DNA of 64,000 nt from Phytomonospora endophytica (GCF_014202425.1 NZ_JACHGT010000008.1:322646-386645); one strand, 5' to 3'; numbered from the stretch's first letter, positions 1 to 8,754 are shown. Made by a program: numbers and translations. The notes: generated from the letters alone by a model not told the origin.

Positions 1-671
1 TGCTCGCCGCATGCCAGCGCTCACCGCACGTCCGCCGCGTCGTCGTCAAGTCCGCCGCGGCCGCTTACGGTGCCTCCATTCGCGACCCCGCGATCTTCAC
101 CGAGGACACCGAACTGCGCGCCGTGCCGCGCGGTGAGTACACCAAGGACGTCCTCGACGCCGAAGGCTACGTGCGCGGATTCTCCCGCCGCCGGCCCGAC
201 GTCGAGGTCACCGTCCTGCGCCTCGCGCCCCTGATCGGGCCGAAGGCGGACACGACCATGAGCCGTTACTTCGCGCTGCCCCTGGTCCCCACCGTGCTGG
301 GCTTCGACCCGCGCGTGCAGTTCCTGCACATCGACGACGCCGTCGACGTGCTGCACCACGCCACCGTGCGCCCCCACCCGGAGCCGCCCGAGCGCCACGA
401 CCGCCCGACGGTCCTCAACGTCGCCGGACCGGGCGCGCTGCCGCTCTCGCAGGCGATCCGCCGCGCCGGCGGCATCACGCTCCCGGTGCCCGAACTCGCC
501 CTGAGCGGCCTCACCGCCCTCGGCAGCGTCGAGTTCTCCCGGGACCAGCTCGACTTCCTGCGCTACGGCCGCGTCATGGACGTCCGGCGGCTCGTCGACG
601 CGTACGGAATCAACCCCCTGCCGACCCCCGAGGCATTCGACGCGGTGTTCGGCGCAGTAAAGGAAGCCTGA
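1..671 (+). CDS. NAD-dependent epimerase/dehydratase (GalE2-like), 5' truncated
   Basis: C-terminal part of an extended short-chain dehydrogenase/reductase; the 5' end lies outside the window and the open frame begins at base 3. The catalytic region reads VVVKSAAAAYG, the usual hydrophobic strand, Ser and Tyr context of this family, followed by the substrate-domain pattern VTVLRLAPLIGP. The nucleotide-binding GxxGxxG motif would be upstream. Its TGA overlaps by one base the ATG of the acyltransferase behind it. This pair matches the Mycobacterium tuberculosis neighbours Rv0501 (galE2) and Rv0502, which is family-level knowledge; the exact sugar or lipid substrate cannot be read here. Confidence 0.85.
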   Translation, partial: LAACQRSPHVRRVVVKSAAAAYGASIRDPAIFTEDTELRAVPRGEYTKDVLDAEGYVRGFSRRRPDVEVTVLRLAPLIGPKADTTMSRYFALPLVPTVLGFDPRVQFLHIDDAVDVLHHATVRPHPEPPERHDRPTVLNVAGPGALPLSQAIRRAGGITLPVPELALSGLTALGSVEFSRDQLDFLRYGRVMDVRRLVDAYGINPLPTPEAFDAVFGAVKEA

Positions 672-1516
672 TGAGCCATCGCTTCGAAGATGCGATCAAC
701 AAGGTCTTCGACATCGTCGAACGCCGGTTGTCCGGCGAGTACGAGGTAGACGAGTTCGGCTTCGACCAGGAGCTGACCGAAGAGGTCGTCGCCCCGGCCC
801 TGCGGCCCTTGTACCGCAAGTGGTTCCGGGTCGAGATGCACGGCCTGGAGAACGTCCCCGACAAGGGCGGCGCGCTCATCGTCGGCAACCACTCCGGCGC
901 CATCGCCATGGACGCCGCCATGCTCCAGCTCGGTCTCCTCGACGACCACCCGGCGCGCAGGCACCTGCGCCTCCTCGGCGCCGACTTCGTCTTCAAGACC
1001 CCGATCCTCGGCGAGTACGCGCGCAAGACCGGCGCCACGCTCGCCTGCAACCCCGACGCCGAAAGGCTGCTCAACGCCGGCCACCTCGTCGGCGTGTTCC
1101 CCGAGGGCTTCAAAGGCGTCGGGAAACCGGTGTGGGACCGCTACAAGCTCCAGCGCTTCGGCCGCGGCGGTTTCGTGTCGGCCGCGCTGAAGACGGGCGT
1201 GCCGATCATTCCGGTGTCCATTGTGGGCGCCGAGGAGATCTACCCGATCATCGGCGACATCAAGCCCCTCGCGAGGCTCCTCGGACTCCCCTACTTCCCC
1301 GTCACACCGACATTCCCGCTCCTCGGCCCCCTCGGCGCGGTACCGCTGCCGTCGAAGTGGCACATCGAGTTCGGTGAGCCGATCGAGACGACCGAACTCG
1401 CCGACCACGCCGACGATCCGATGGAGATCTTCAACCTCGCCGACAAGGTGAAGGAGTCGATCCAGCAGACGATCCACCAGCTGCTGGAGAAGCGCGGCGG
1501 GGCCTTCCAGCCCTGA
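671..1516 (+). CDS. Lysophospholipid acyltransferase family protein (PlsC/MGAT-like)
   Basis: 281-residue acyltransferase expected to move an acyl chain from acyl-CoA or acyl-ACP to a glycerolipid at the inner face of the membrane. The catalytic block is VGNHSGAIAMD (His74, Asp81). The His-Asp spacing is longer than the classical HX4D, as in the MGAT/DGAT-like branch. The second block FPEGFKGVGK (about residue 140) and the following VPIIPVSIVGAEE are the usual acceptor-binding and strand motifs. It is translationally coupled to the epimerase (TGATG junction) and resembles mycobacterial Rv0502. Phospholipid or triacylglycerol synthesis is likely; which one is open. Confidence 0.85.
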   Translation: MSHRFEDAINKVFDIVERRLSGEYEVDEFGFDQELTEEVVAPALRPLYRKWFRVEMHGLENVPDKGGALIVGNHSGAIAMDAAMLQLGLLDDHPARRHLRLLGADFVFKTPILGEYARKTGATLACNPDAERLLNAGHLVGVFPEGFKGVGKPVWDRYKLQRFGRGGFVSAALKTGVPIIPVSIVGAEEIYPIIGDIKPLARLLGLPYFPVTPTFPLLGPLGAVPLPSKWHIEFGEPIETTELADHADDPMEIFNLADKVKESIQQTIHQLLEKRGGAFQP

Positions 1517-1517
1517 G

Positions 1518-1551
1518 CCGACGACCGCCCCGGATGCGCGGCGGCCGTCGG
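1518..1551. terminator. Hairpin between convergent genes
   Basis: Arms 1518-1529 and 1540-1551 pair at 11 of 12 positions around a 10-nt loop. It sits directly after the acyltransferase stop and before the stop of the convergent hydrolase, so it probably ends transcription in both directions. No U tract follows, as is common for high-GC actinomycetes. Confidence 0.6.
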
Positions 1552-1564
1552 ATCGGCCCTGGTG

Positions 1565-2317
1565 TCAGGCCTTCAGGAAGTCCAGGATGAGCGGTTCCGT
1601 CTTCGCCGGGTTCTCCAGCGTCGGCAGGTGACCGGCCCAGTCGAGCTCCACGAGCCGGGCGCCGGGGATCTCGCCGGCGAGCACCCGCGCGGTCTTCACG
1701 AAGAACTCCAGGTCCTTCGCGCCCTGCACGACCAGGGTTTCGGCGGTGATGTCGGCGAGGTCGAACTCGGGTTTCGTCGAGGGCGCGTCCACCTCGTCGG
1801 CGAACTGGACCTCGAAGGCCCTGCGCTGCATGGCGCCGACGAACTCGCGCATCTCCGCGGAGGCCTCCGGGCCGAGCCAGGTGTCGACGTTGAGGGCGAC
1901 GAGGGCGTCGATGTCGGCCTGCTCGACCAGCTCCTCCTCGCGCTCGTCGAAGGCGTCGAGGTCGGGGGTCGAGTCGATCACGGCGGCGGCGCTGCACAGC
2001 AGGAGCAGCTTCTCGACCCGATCGGGCCAGCGGGCGGCGAGCTGGTGGGCGACGCGTCCGCCGAAGGAGGCGCCGACGGCGTGGAAGCGGCCGATGCCGA
2101 GGGAGTCGAGGAGTGCGATCACGTCCTCGGAGGCGTTCCAGGGGCCCGTGGGCACGGGCGTCTCACCGAAGCCCTGGAAGTCGAAGCGGGTGACGCGGAA
2201 ACCGGCGTCGATGAGGGTCTGCCATTGCGGGTCCCACATCCGGCGGTCGCAGACCGAGGAGTGGAAGAGCGCGACGTCGGGACCGTCGCCTGCCGTGTCA
2301 TGTGAAAGAAGAGTCAT
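1565..2317 (-). CDS. Alpha/beta hydrolase
   Basis: 250-residue cytosolic alpha/beta hydrolase. It begins with the strand and oxyanion-loop pattern VALFHSSVCDRRMW, has the nucleophile elbow GASFGG (Ser), an Asp-bearing strand (LVVQGAKD) and a C-terminal WAGHLP that carries the catalytic His. Resembles 3-oxoadipate enol-lactonase-like esterases but no substrate is implied by the neighbours. A GTG nine codons earlier (2344) is also open. I prefer the ATG at 2317 because TACGCT lies 7 nt before it, a leaderless-type -10 box, and because the hydrolase core then starts at the usual distance from Met1. Confidence 0.8.
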   Translation of the reverse strand: MTLLSHDTAGDGPDVALFHSSVCDRRMWDPQWQTLIDAGFRVTRFDFQGFGETPVPTGPWNASEDVIALLDSLGIGRFHAVGASFGGRVAHQLAARWPDRVEKLLLLCSAAAVIDSTPDLDAFDEREEELVEQADIDALVALNVDTWLGPEASAEMREFVGAMQRRAFEVQFADEVDAPSTKPEFDLADITAETLVVQGAKDLEFFVKTARVLAGEIPGARLVELDWAGHLPTLENPAKTEPLILDFLKA

Positions 2318-2376
2318 CGCGGGGAGCGTAAACGTGCAGGTCACCGCCGCGCAACTCGATTGCCCGAAACGACCGG

Positions 2377-2409
2377 CGCCCCGGCCCGATCGGTGATCGG
2401 GCCGGGGCG
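2377..2409 (-). terminator. Terminator of the FG-GAP gene
   Basis: Perfect 15-bp stem (2377-2391 with 2395-2409) and a 3-nt loop, 21 bases beyond the stop codon of the minus-strand FG-GAP gene and upstream of the next minus-strand gene. Confidence 0.75.
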
Positions 2410-2429
2410 TCCGGTCGGTTTCGGCGGCT

Positions 2430-5159
2430 CTAGAAGAAGGAGCCGAAGCCGTCGTTCTTCTCCTCGCCGCCGGGGATTCCGGTGGTGTCCTGCGAGAAGA
2501 ACGACGCGCCCGTGCCGGTGATCCCGGCGGCGGTGCCGTAGAGGACGGTGAAGGCTCCGGCGCCGGTGTCCTCGCCCGGTGCGCCGACGATCAGCGACAG
2601 GTATCCGGTGCCCTTGACGTCGGCGAAGCGGAGGCTCGCGCCCCAGCGGTCGCCGGTCTCGGTGCCGCCGGGAACGCCCGGTGAGTCCTGGCTCCAGGCG
2701 ACCGCGCCCGCGCCGGTGAGGCCCGTGGCCGTGGCGGGGATGACGGTGACGAAGGCTTCGCCGGAACCGTAGACGGCGAGTTCGTCGCGGCCGTCGTGGT
2801 TGGCGTCGCCGGTGGTGATGGTGGCGCCCCAGCGGTCGTCTCCGCCGGGGTTGCCGGGGACGCCGGGCGACTTCTGGGTCAGTTGGACGGCTCCGGTGGT
2901 GCCGATCTGGGTGCCGTCGGAGTAGAGGACGGTGAGGGTTCCGGCGTCGTCCTTGCGTTTGCCGTCGGTGCCGGTGACCGCCGATCCGGGAGCGCCGACG
3001 GCGAGGTCGTCCCTGCCGTCACCGTTGAAGTCGGCGAGGCTGACGGCGTAGCCGAACAGGTCCGGGAGGTCGCCGGCGGCCTCGTGGTAGGAACTGGGCG
3101 AACCGGGGACGCCGGGAGCGTCCTTGGTGAAAAGCTGAGCTCCGGTCGTCCGGAGGCCATAGCCTTCGCTGCCCTTGAGGACCGTCACCGCACCGTTGGT
3201 GAAGTGCTCGTCCCTGTCGTGGGATTCGCCGATGGCGAGGTCGTCGAACCCATCACCGTCGATGTCGCCGGCGTCGATCGCACGCCCGAACTGCTCGCCG
3301 TCGTATCCGTAGCCCGGCATGTCGAACCAGTCCCGGTCGTACACGGTCACCTTGGAGCCGGCCGAGTGGACGTACACCGAACCAGTTCCGGCTCCCGGTG
3401 CGCCCACCGCGAGGTCGTCGCGGTAGTCGCCGTCGAAGTCGCCGACGGCCAGTGACGTGCCGTAGGCCATGCCCGCGACGGGCTCCTTTGGCTGGTACAC
3501 GACGCTCCAGTCCGACTGGAATCCGTTCGGGGAGCCGCGGAACACGAAGACCACGCCGACGTCGCGCACGGATCCGATGTCCTCGCCCGGGGCGGACACG
3601 GCGAGGTCGCCGTACCCGTCACCGTCGAAGTCGCCGAATGCGCTGGCGTGACCGAGGCGGTCACCGTCCTCATTGGAGTCGAGCACACTCTCGGCGTCTT
3701 GGTGGAAGGCCTTGTTGCCCGTGGTCGTCACACCGGTCGCCGAACCGTAGAGCAGGTGGATCTGCCCGGTGTCGGTGTACTCGCCGAGGTCCTCACCGGG
3801 AGCACCGACGACCGTCTCGGCGTAGCCGTCGCCGTTGACGTCATCGCGCAGGCCGCGATATCTCACGTACACGTTGCTCAAGACGGGAGGGTGCTCCGCG
3901 TCGCCCGCGAAGTACACCATGTACCGCGGGTAGTCCGCTCGCCCGAGGGCGTCGACGAACGTGAAGTTCCCCCACTGGTCGACGATGGTGTCAGGCAGCT
4001 CGTACGTGCCGCTGGAGTCGACGCGCTTCACCGAAAGGACGGTCCCCGCGCCCGGGCCGCGGTGAAGGGTGCCGCTGAACCTCGCGGAGTCCATGGCGCC
4101 GAGGGTTGACGGAGCCTTGAGCGTGATGGCCGTCTTGCCGGTCGCGGCCTGGTCGATGATCTCCAGCCTCGACCGGTTCGACCAGTCGTGTTTCAGGACC
4201 CGGATGAGCTTGTCATCGGCGGTGAAGGCGAGATTGCCTCCGCGTGAGTAGCAGCAGTCGGTGTCGGGCCAACGGGCGACGAAAGCACCGCTCTGGAGGT
4301 TCCACACCGAGGTGGCGGCCGGCTTGGGGAAGTACTCGATCGCCCCGGTGGCCAGGAAGCGGTCGTCGGGGCTCACCGCGACGGCCGTGAGGTGCCCGTC
4401 ACCGGTCATCTGTGTGTCCACCGAGAGGTCGGCGGTGCTCAACACCTGGGGACCCTGTTGGGAAGGGCAGGCGAGGGCGACCTTGTCGCCGTCGGCGAAC
4501 AGGGCGGCGTCCCAGCATTCGCTCGCCGAGCCCGGAGCGCTGGCGGCGGTCTGGATGGGCGTCTCGCCCGATACGTCGTAGACATGCATGGCACGATCGT
4601 CGTTCTGGCGGTCCATCTGGAACAGACGATCCGGCCGGTCCGGGAACGCCCGGAGCCTGCCCGCCTGATTCGTGACGGTTCCGCCGGTGGTCTCTCCGGT
4701 GGCCGGGTCGTAGGAGCCGAGCGAGCCGATCCCGGATGCGCAGTCGCGGTAGGAGTACCAGAGCTTCCCGCCGGTGGAGGCCGTCGACCACACACAGTGT
4801 TCGGCGGGAAGTGCGACCTTGTCGACGGTGTACGCCTGCGTGTCGATGACGTCGAGGGAGGGCGTGTCGTGTTCGGCGACGTAGACCGTCGAGCCGTCGG
4901 GACTGATGGACAAATCCCTCGGCTTGGTGAAGCCGGTGAGGGTCTGGCGGACTTTGCCGCGGAAGTCCAACACCACGACGGCGTCAGGCCCCTCTGTACT
5001 GACGAAGATCTGCTGATGGGCGTCGTCGACGACCATGTCCTGGAAAGTGCCGTTCATGTCGGTCGACGCGGCGGCCACAGCGGGCTGTGCGTTCAGTACG
5101 GTGGCACCGGTGGCGGTGATCGCGCAGGCGAGGGCACCCGCCAAAAGGCGTCTATTCAT
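2430..5159 (-). CDS. Secreted beta-propeller / FG-GAP repeat protein
   Basis: 909 residues. A Sec signal peptide (Met-Asn-Arg-Arg, hydrophobic stretch, cleavage near AVAA-AS, about residue 30) is followed by a YVTN/WD40-like propeller of about 350 residues (for example DLSISPDGSTVYVAE). The C-terminal half has seven FG-GAP repeats with Ca-binding loops such as DFDGDGYGDLAVSAPGED and DIDGDGFDDLAIGE; the last copy (DVKGTGY) lacks most Asp ligands. FG-GAP repeats form integrin-type propellers, so the protein is probably an extracellular binding protein made of two propellers. No catalytic motif seen. Its terminator is at 2377-2409. Confidence 0.8.
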   Translation of the reverse strand: MNRRLLAGALACAITATGATVLNAQPAVAAASTDMNGTFQDMVVDDAHQQIFVSTEGPDAVVVLDFRGKVRQTLTGFTKPRDLSISPDGSTVYVAEHDTPSLDVIDTQAYTVDKVALPAEHCVWSTASTGGKLWYSYRDCASGIGSLGSYDPATGETTGGTVTNQAGRLRAFPDRPDRLFQMDRQNDDRAMHVYDVSGETPIQTAASAPGSASECWDAALFADGDKVALACPSQQGPQVLSTADLSVDTQMTGDGHLTAVAVSPDDRFLATGAIEYFPKPAATSVWNLQSGAFVARWPDTDCCYSRGGNLAFTADDKLIRVLKHDWSNRSRLEIIDQAATGKTAITLKAPSTLGAMDSARFSGTLHRGPGAGTVLSVKRVDSSGTYELPDTIVDQWGNFTFVDALGRADYPRYMVYFAGDAEHPPVLSNVYVRYRGLRDDVNGDGYAETVVGAPGEDLGEYTDTGQIHLLYGSATGVTTTGNKAFHQDAESVLDSNEDGDRLGHASAFGDFDGDGYGDLAVSAPGEDIGSVRDVGVVFVFRGSPNGFQSDWSVVYQPKEPVAGMAYGTSLAVGDFDGDYRDDLAVGAPGAGTGSVYVHSAGSKVTVYDRDWFDMPGYGYDGEQFGRAIDAGDIDGDGFDDLAIGESHDRDEHFTNGAVTVLKGSEGYGLRTTGAQLFTKDAPGVPGSPSSYHEAAGDLPDLFGYAVSLADFNGDGRDDLAVGAPGSAVTGTDGKRKDDAGTLTVLYSDGTQIGTTGAVQLTQKSPGVPGNPGGDDRWGATITTGDANHDGRDELAVYGSGEAFVTVIPATATGLTGAGAVAWSQDSPGVPGGTETGDRWGASLRFADVKGTGYLSLIVGAPGEDTGAGAFTVLYGTAAGITGTGASFFSQDTTGIPGGEEKNDGFGSFF

Positions 5160-5225
5160 ATGTTTTCTTGTCCCGGGGGTGTGGGCCGGGTGGGCTCCCG
5201 GCCGCGCAAAAGTACCACCGGATGT

Positions 5226-6341
5226 TCACCCGAGCCGGTTGCTGATCCTCCGGTGCAAACCCACGAAAGCCTTCTGGAACAGCGCATCCGGCATGTTCCT
5301 CGCACCCCGCAGCACCGCTTCCCGCTGGAAGAAGGTCTGCGCTCCCGCGACGGCCATGCTGCGCCTGGCGACGGCCCCGGCGAAGGAGGCGCGCTTCCTG
5401 CGGCGGACGGAGTACTCGGCCAGTGCCGTCGCCGGGTTCGCCTTGAGGGCCTGGCGCAGGACCCACACGTCTTCCAGGGCCTGGTTCGCGCTGAGCGCCA
5501 TCGACGGGGGCATGGCGTGGGCGGCGTCGCCGAGGAGGATTGTGCGGCCGCGACCCCACAGTCGCGGGATCCTGTGGCGACTGTGCGGATAGGCCTTAAT
5601 GTCCACTTCGGACAGTGTCTTGAGCAGTTCCGGGACCGGGGTGCCCCAGTGGCCGTAGCGTTCGGTGAGCAGGGCGAGCGGATCGGTGTCGTCGGTGGGC
5701 CAGGGCGTGTCGCAGAACCATTGCGCCAGCCCGTTTCCGGCCGGGCTGAGGCCAACATAGCCTTCGCGGCCGAGCATCATCAGCGCCGTCGAGCCGAGGT
5801 CGACGGGAGCCGGGATCAGGCCCTGCCAGCTCGCGACCCCGGTCAGTGGACGCGGTTCCTCACCGAACAGTGCGGTTCGCACCGCCGAGCCGACGCCGTC
5901 GGCGCCGATGAGCAGGTCGGCCTCGAAGACCTCGCCGGACTCCAGGACGACCGAGTCGCCCTCGCCCAGCCGGGCGAAGCGGGATCCGAAGCGCACCAAA
6001 CCTTCCGGGAGTCCGTCGACGATGGCGTTGAGCACGTCCCCGCGCGGGATCACGATCGCCGGAGCGCCGAAGCGCGCCTCCGCCGGCTCCAGGTCGATCG
6101 CCATCGCGAGGCGGCCCGACGACGTCAGCGTCTCGACCCGTGTCAGCCGCTCGCCGAGTCCGCCGAGATCGACGCCCAGGTCCCCGAGGATCGTGGTCCC
6201 GTTGGCCCACAGGGTAATAGCGCCGCCGAGGGTGCGAAGCTCCGGCGAGCGTTCGAGGACGGTCACCTGGTGACCGTCGGCGAGCAGCCCCCGGGCCGCC
6301 GCCATGCCGCCGATCCCCGCACCGACGATGAGTACTCGCAT
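5226..6341 (-). CDS. FAD-dependent monooxygenase
   Basis: 371-residue class A flavoprotein monooxygenase. The N-terminal Rossmann motif VLIVGAGIGG binds ADP of FAD, GADGVGSAVR is the DG motif, and TILLGDAAHAMPP is the GD motif that contacts the flavin ribityl chain. The family uses NAD(P)H and O2 to hydroxylate small aromatic or polyketide-like substrates. A GGGAGG ribosome binding site precedes the ATG by 4 nt. A short palindrome (6362-6376) lies in the promoter, which suggests an unlinked TetR-type repressor. The gene stands alone, so the substrate is unknown. Confidence 0.85.
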   Translation of the reverse strand: MRVLIVGAGIGGMAAARGLLADGHQVTVLERSPELRTLGGAITLWANGTTILGDLGVDLGGLGERLTRVETLTSSGRLAMAIDLEPAEARFGAPAIVIPRGDVLNAIVDGLPEGLVRFGSRFARLGEGDSVVLESGEVFEADLLIGADGVGSAVRTALFGEEPRPLTGVASWQGLIPAPVDLGSTALMMLGREGYVGLSPAGNGLAQWFCDTPWPTDDTDPLALLTERYGHWGTPVPELLKTLSEVDIKAYPHSRHRIPRLWGRGRTILLGDAAHAMPPSMALSANQALEDVWVLRQALKANPATALAEYSVRRRKRASFAGAVARRSMAVAGAQTFFQREAVLRGARNMPDALFQKAFVGLHRRISNRLG

Positions 6342-6361
6342 GACGCCTCCCGAGCCGAAGT

Positions 6362-6376
6362 TCTACATTTCGTAGA
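6362..6376. promoter_or_regulatory. Palindrome upstream of the monooxygenase
   Basis: TCTAC-ATTTC-GTAGA, perfect 5-bp arms, about 21 bases before the minus-strand start codon at 6341 and overlapping a possible -10 (TAGAAC on the minus strand). The position suits a repressor site; the regulator is not in the window. Confidence 0.4.
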
Positions 6377-6432
6377 GTACGACCGCGTTCGCGCTGCCGG
6401 AGTCCACTGTGGGCGACGTCATGCGAGGTGGA

Positions 6433-6897
6433 TCAGGCGATCGAGGGCATCCGCAGCCGGGCTGCGGCCTCCTTCGCCGAAAGCGCCTCGTTCCCGTCGA
6501 ACGCGCTCGCCAGGGCCGCGCGCTGGGTCTCCGTGGCGGCGTCTAGTGGCAGCCGCACCTCCGGGCCCTCCTCCGGTCGGAGCACCAGGGTCGTTCCCGG
6601 CTGCTCCATCGAGGCGGTCGTGGTCGTCGCCAGGTCGACGCGCTTCATCAGCCGCGGCCCGCGCAGGACCAGCACCGTTCCCTCAAGCCGGGCGCTCAGC
6701 GGTCGCAGGAAGAAGAGCCATGCCGTCGCGGCGATCCCCGTCAGGAAGGGCGTGACGAGATAGGGCGGGTTCGTCCTCTCACCGGCCAGTTCGGGGTCGA
6801 AGAGGAGGACGGCGAGGGCCGCCACGGCGACGCCATACAGGGCGAGGAGAACATAGGTGCCGACCTTGGCCGAGGTCATGGGGAGGGTGATCTTCAC
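6433..6897 (-). CDS. Small membrane protein with PH-like C-terminal part
   Basis: About 154 residues with two membrane helices (VGTYVLLALYGVAVAALAVL and YLVTPFLTGIAATAWLFF) followed by a soluble beta-rich tail (GTVLVLRGPRLMKRVDLA). I chose the GTG at 6897 because AGGAG stands 5 nt upstream; the ATG at 6879 is an alternative, and a longer frame to 6990 lacks support. The tail is recognisably related to the neighbouring gene (6966-7535): both have GTVL(V/I), VDLAT, VRLPL and a helical end. Function unknown; the pair looks like a gene duplication. Confidence 0.65.
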   Translation of the reverse strand: MKITLPMTSAKVGTYVLLALYGVAVAALAVLLFDPELAGERTNPPYLVTPFLTGIAATAWLFFLRPLSARLEGTVLVLRGPRLMKRVDLATTTTASMEQPGTTLVLRPEEGPEVRLPLDAATETQRAALASAFDGNEALSAKEAAARLRMPSIA

Positions 6898-6965
6898 GGG
6901 GGCTCCTGGGGTGGGGATTGCGCGAGATCGTAGCGCCTCGCCGCCACGCCTCGTGAATCCGCTAC

Positions 6966-7535
6966 TCAGGGTCGTCGGCCGAGCGACCATTCGCGGAGCC
7001 GGTTCGCCGTGTCGGTCGCCTGAAGCGCCGACGCCGCCGTGCCCCGGACGCCCGCGTCGATCGCGTGGGCGAGTGCGGCGAGGTCACCGGCGGGAAGGCC
7101 GCCCTTGTGCGATCCGAGCGGGAGGCGGACGACCGGTCCGTCGCTGCGCCGGGCGTTGAGGTGGGGGACGATGACGCCGCCGTGGACGGGACTCTCGTCG
7201 ATCCAGACCTGAAGTGCGGTGGCGAGGTCGACGGAGCTCTTGTCGACGATGAGGACGGTTCCCTTGAGGTGGACGGGAATGCCGCGCCCTTTCGTGAGCC
7301 TGGCGATGCCGTAGACGAGGCCGGCGATCGGCAGGATGACCAGCGCGGCCAGGAGGACGACGCCGAGTGCTCCCATGTTTCGCGCGAAGGTGATCAACCC
7401 TTGCGCGACGTCCGCCGCCGTGGCGGGCTGGACCGCCACCGTGCCGAGCACGCAGAGCAGGACGGGGGCGAGGACGACGACTAAAAGGAGCGCGATGGTC
7501 CAGCGCGCCGAGGACTGCTGCCGGCCGAGCCTCAT
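6966..7535 (-). CDS. Small membrane protein, paralogue of the downstream gene
   Basis: 189 residues with two predicted membrane helices (TIALLLVVVLAPVLLCVLGT and the GALGVVLLAALVILPIAGLV region) and a C-terminal soluble domain (GTVLIVDKSSVDLATALQVW, PVVRLPLGS). The ATG at 7535 follows GGAGG by 6 nt. The same architecture and several shared blocks link it to the gene at 6433-6897, 68 bases downstream on the same strand; the two are probably co-transcribed. The open frame continues upstream without any feature, so the longer version is rejected. No known function. Confidence 0.65.
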   Translation of the reverse strand: MRLGRQQSSARWTIALLLVVVLAPVLLCVLGTVAVQPATAADVAQGLITFARNMGALGVVLLAALVILPIAGLVYGIARLTKGRGIPVHLKGTVLIVDKSSVDLATALQVWIDESPVHGGVIVPHLNARRSDGPVVRLPLGSHKGGLPAGDLAALAHAIDAGVRGTAASALQATDTANRLREWSLGRRP

Positions 7536-7666
7536 CCGACGCCTCCGGGTCGAGTGGTCGCGTGTGCACGGATCGTACCGGGGCGGTGCTCGCCAGGTTG
7601 TTGGCGCGCTGATCCGCCGAGTTGTGTCGTGGCCGTCGTGTCGGCGGTCCGTCCCGAGGACCGGTG

Positions 7667-8491
7667 TCAGAGAGGATTGATGTAGCCGGTGTCGCCTTTC
7701 GGGGCTTCGACGATCTGTACGGCGGCGTCGTCGGGATGGCCTGACTTCAGATGCACGACGATCCATTGGGTTGGGGAGTGAAAGGCCACGAGGTAGGTGC
7801 CGTTGGGCTGCTTCTCGACCTGGTTCGGCAGGCTGGCCGGATCCGGCAGGGTGAGGTGTCGCTCGCCAACGGCGCGTCCCAAGGCTGCGCACGCTGCCAG
7901 GTGAGCGTGGGCTGACGTGGTGAGGTCGTGGTGGGCAAGGCGGCGGCGTAGAAGGCGGCGTGTCCTGACACTGAAGCGGTGTTTGAGCCCGTCGAGCTTT
8001 GCGGAGGCCTTGTTGCCGATGATTCCGGACGCTGCCGCGAGGAGAAACCACTGGAGGATGTCTGGGGCGGCATCCGGGAGCCAGCAACGACCAGAAGGCT
8101 CAGTGTCCTCGAAACGCCAGGGGTTTGCATCCTGCCCGGCCGCGTCTTTCCATAGCTGTCGCCAGCGGTCACGCTCATCTTCGGGCAGTTTCTGCCCCAG
8201 CAGGTGGTGGTAGGCCTTGACCAGGAGTTCGAGAGCATCCCATCGAGGCACTCGGACAGCACGGCGCATGTTGACGATCATCGACACGCTCAGGGCCCTG
8301 CCCGAGACCGTCCAGGCGGCCTTGGTGAGGGTTTCGAGGGTGGGGGCAGACAGCGCAGGATCGCGAGCGGCCTGTTCCCGCGTGCTGGAATCCAACTGGG
8401 CTAACGCCCACTTGAGGACGGTGAGGCCTTCGGTCGGAGGTTGTTCTTCAGGATGGGGCACCCGCGGTTCTCCGTCTGGTGAGGTCGGCAC
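7667..8491 (-). CDS. Unknown protein with degenerate HTH-like N-terminus
   Basis: 274 residues, GTG start with AAGGAG four nt upstream. I do not recognise the family. The N-terminal half (LETLTKAAWTVSGRALSVSM... RVPRWDALELLVKAY) has the layout of actinomycete XRE-type regulators, in which a helix-turn-helix is followed by an RW/lv-A-y helix and a RWRQLW segment, but the HTH is not clean. The C-terminal half (PNGTYLVAFHSPTQWIVVHL) is a small beta unit. Base composition and codon use are less GC3-biased than in neighbouring genes, and it lies in a patch with a gene fragment and a repeat, all of which suggest recent transfer. Confidence 0.55.
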   Translation of the reverse strand: MPTSPDGEPRVPHPEEQPPTEGLTVLKWALAQLDSSTREQAARDPALSAPTLETLTKAAWTVSGRALSVSMIVNMRRAVRVPRWDALELLVKAYHHLLGQKLPEDERDRWRQLWKDAAGQDANPWRFEDTEPSGRCWLPDAAPDILQWFLLAAASGIIGNKASAKLDGLKHRFSVRTRRLLRRRLAHHDLTTSAHAHLAACAALGRAVGERHLTLPDPASLPNQVEKQPNGTYLVAFHSPTQWIVVHLKSGHPDDAAVQIVEAPKGDTGYINPL

Positions 8492-8506
8492 TGGTCTCCT
8501 TGCAGC

Positions 8507-8737
8507 TTAAGTGGTGTGTGCGTCAGCGGCCGCCAAGGCGCAGTACACGGAGGCGACCGAGGGGTGCTTCCCAGCGTTCTCCCCAGCCGGGATGGTCAGG
8601 TGCGCGGCGATCGCCTCGACGCCCAAGCCCTTCTCCCGGAGTGCGAGGGCAGTGGTGCCTACTCCCTGGGCCTGAGCTCCACGTAGGGCCGTCCACCGCT
8701 GAGGGACGACAAAACCCGGCGGACCGCGCGACAACAA
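8507..8737 (-). pseudogene. C-terminal HTH fragment, possibly of a serine recombinase
   Basis: The minus-strand frame ending at 8507 codes for ALREKGLGVEAIAAHL followed by HPSVASVYCALAAADA. This is a helix-turn-helix of the kind found at the C-terminus of some serine resolvases/invertases and related regulators. There is no convincing start: only TTG codons inside the direct repeat at 8668-8754 are in frame, and upstream the frame is unrelated sequence. It ends 15 bases before the start of the 7667-8491 gene. I read it as the tail of a broken gene; assignment to recombinases is tentative. Confidence 0.4.
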
Positions 8738-8754
8738 CTTGGAGAGCCACAGGT
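8668..8754. repeat. Imperfect direct repeat, copy A
   Basis: About 85 bp, roughly 80% identical to copy B at 9311-9398 in the same orientation, 643 bp apart. Conserved blocks are GGGCCTGAGCTCCACGTAGG at the left end, AACCCGGCGGAC in the middle and CGACAACAACTTGG near the right end. The two copies bracket the small gene 8862-9221. It is not a known insertion sequence end that I recognise. Confidence 0.8.

Noticed and set aside
4392-6755. 787-codon plus-strand open frame
   Set aside because: Antisense of the FG-GAP and monooxygenase genes, with Gly/Arg/Val-rich sequence lacking any known fold.
8523-8750. 75-codon minus-strand open frame at the repeat
   Set aside because: Pro/Arg/Gly-rich shadow in another frame than the HTH fragment, with no start signal.
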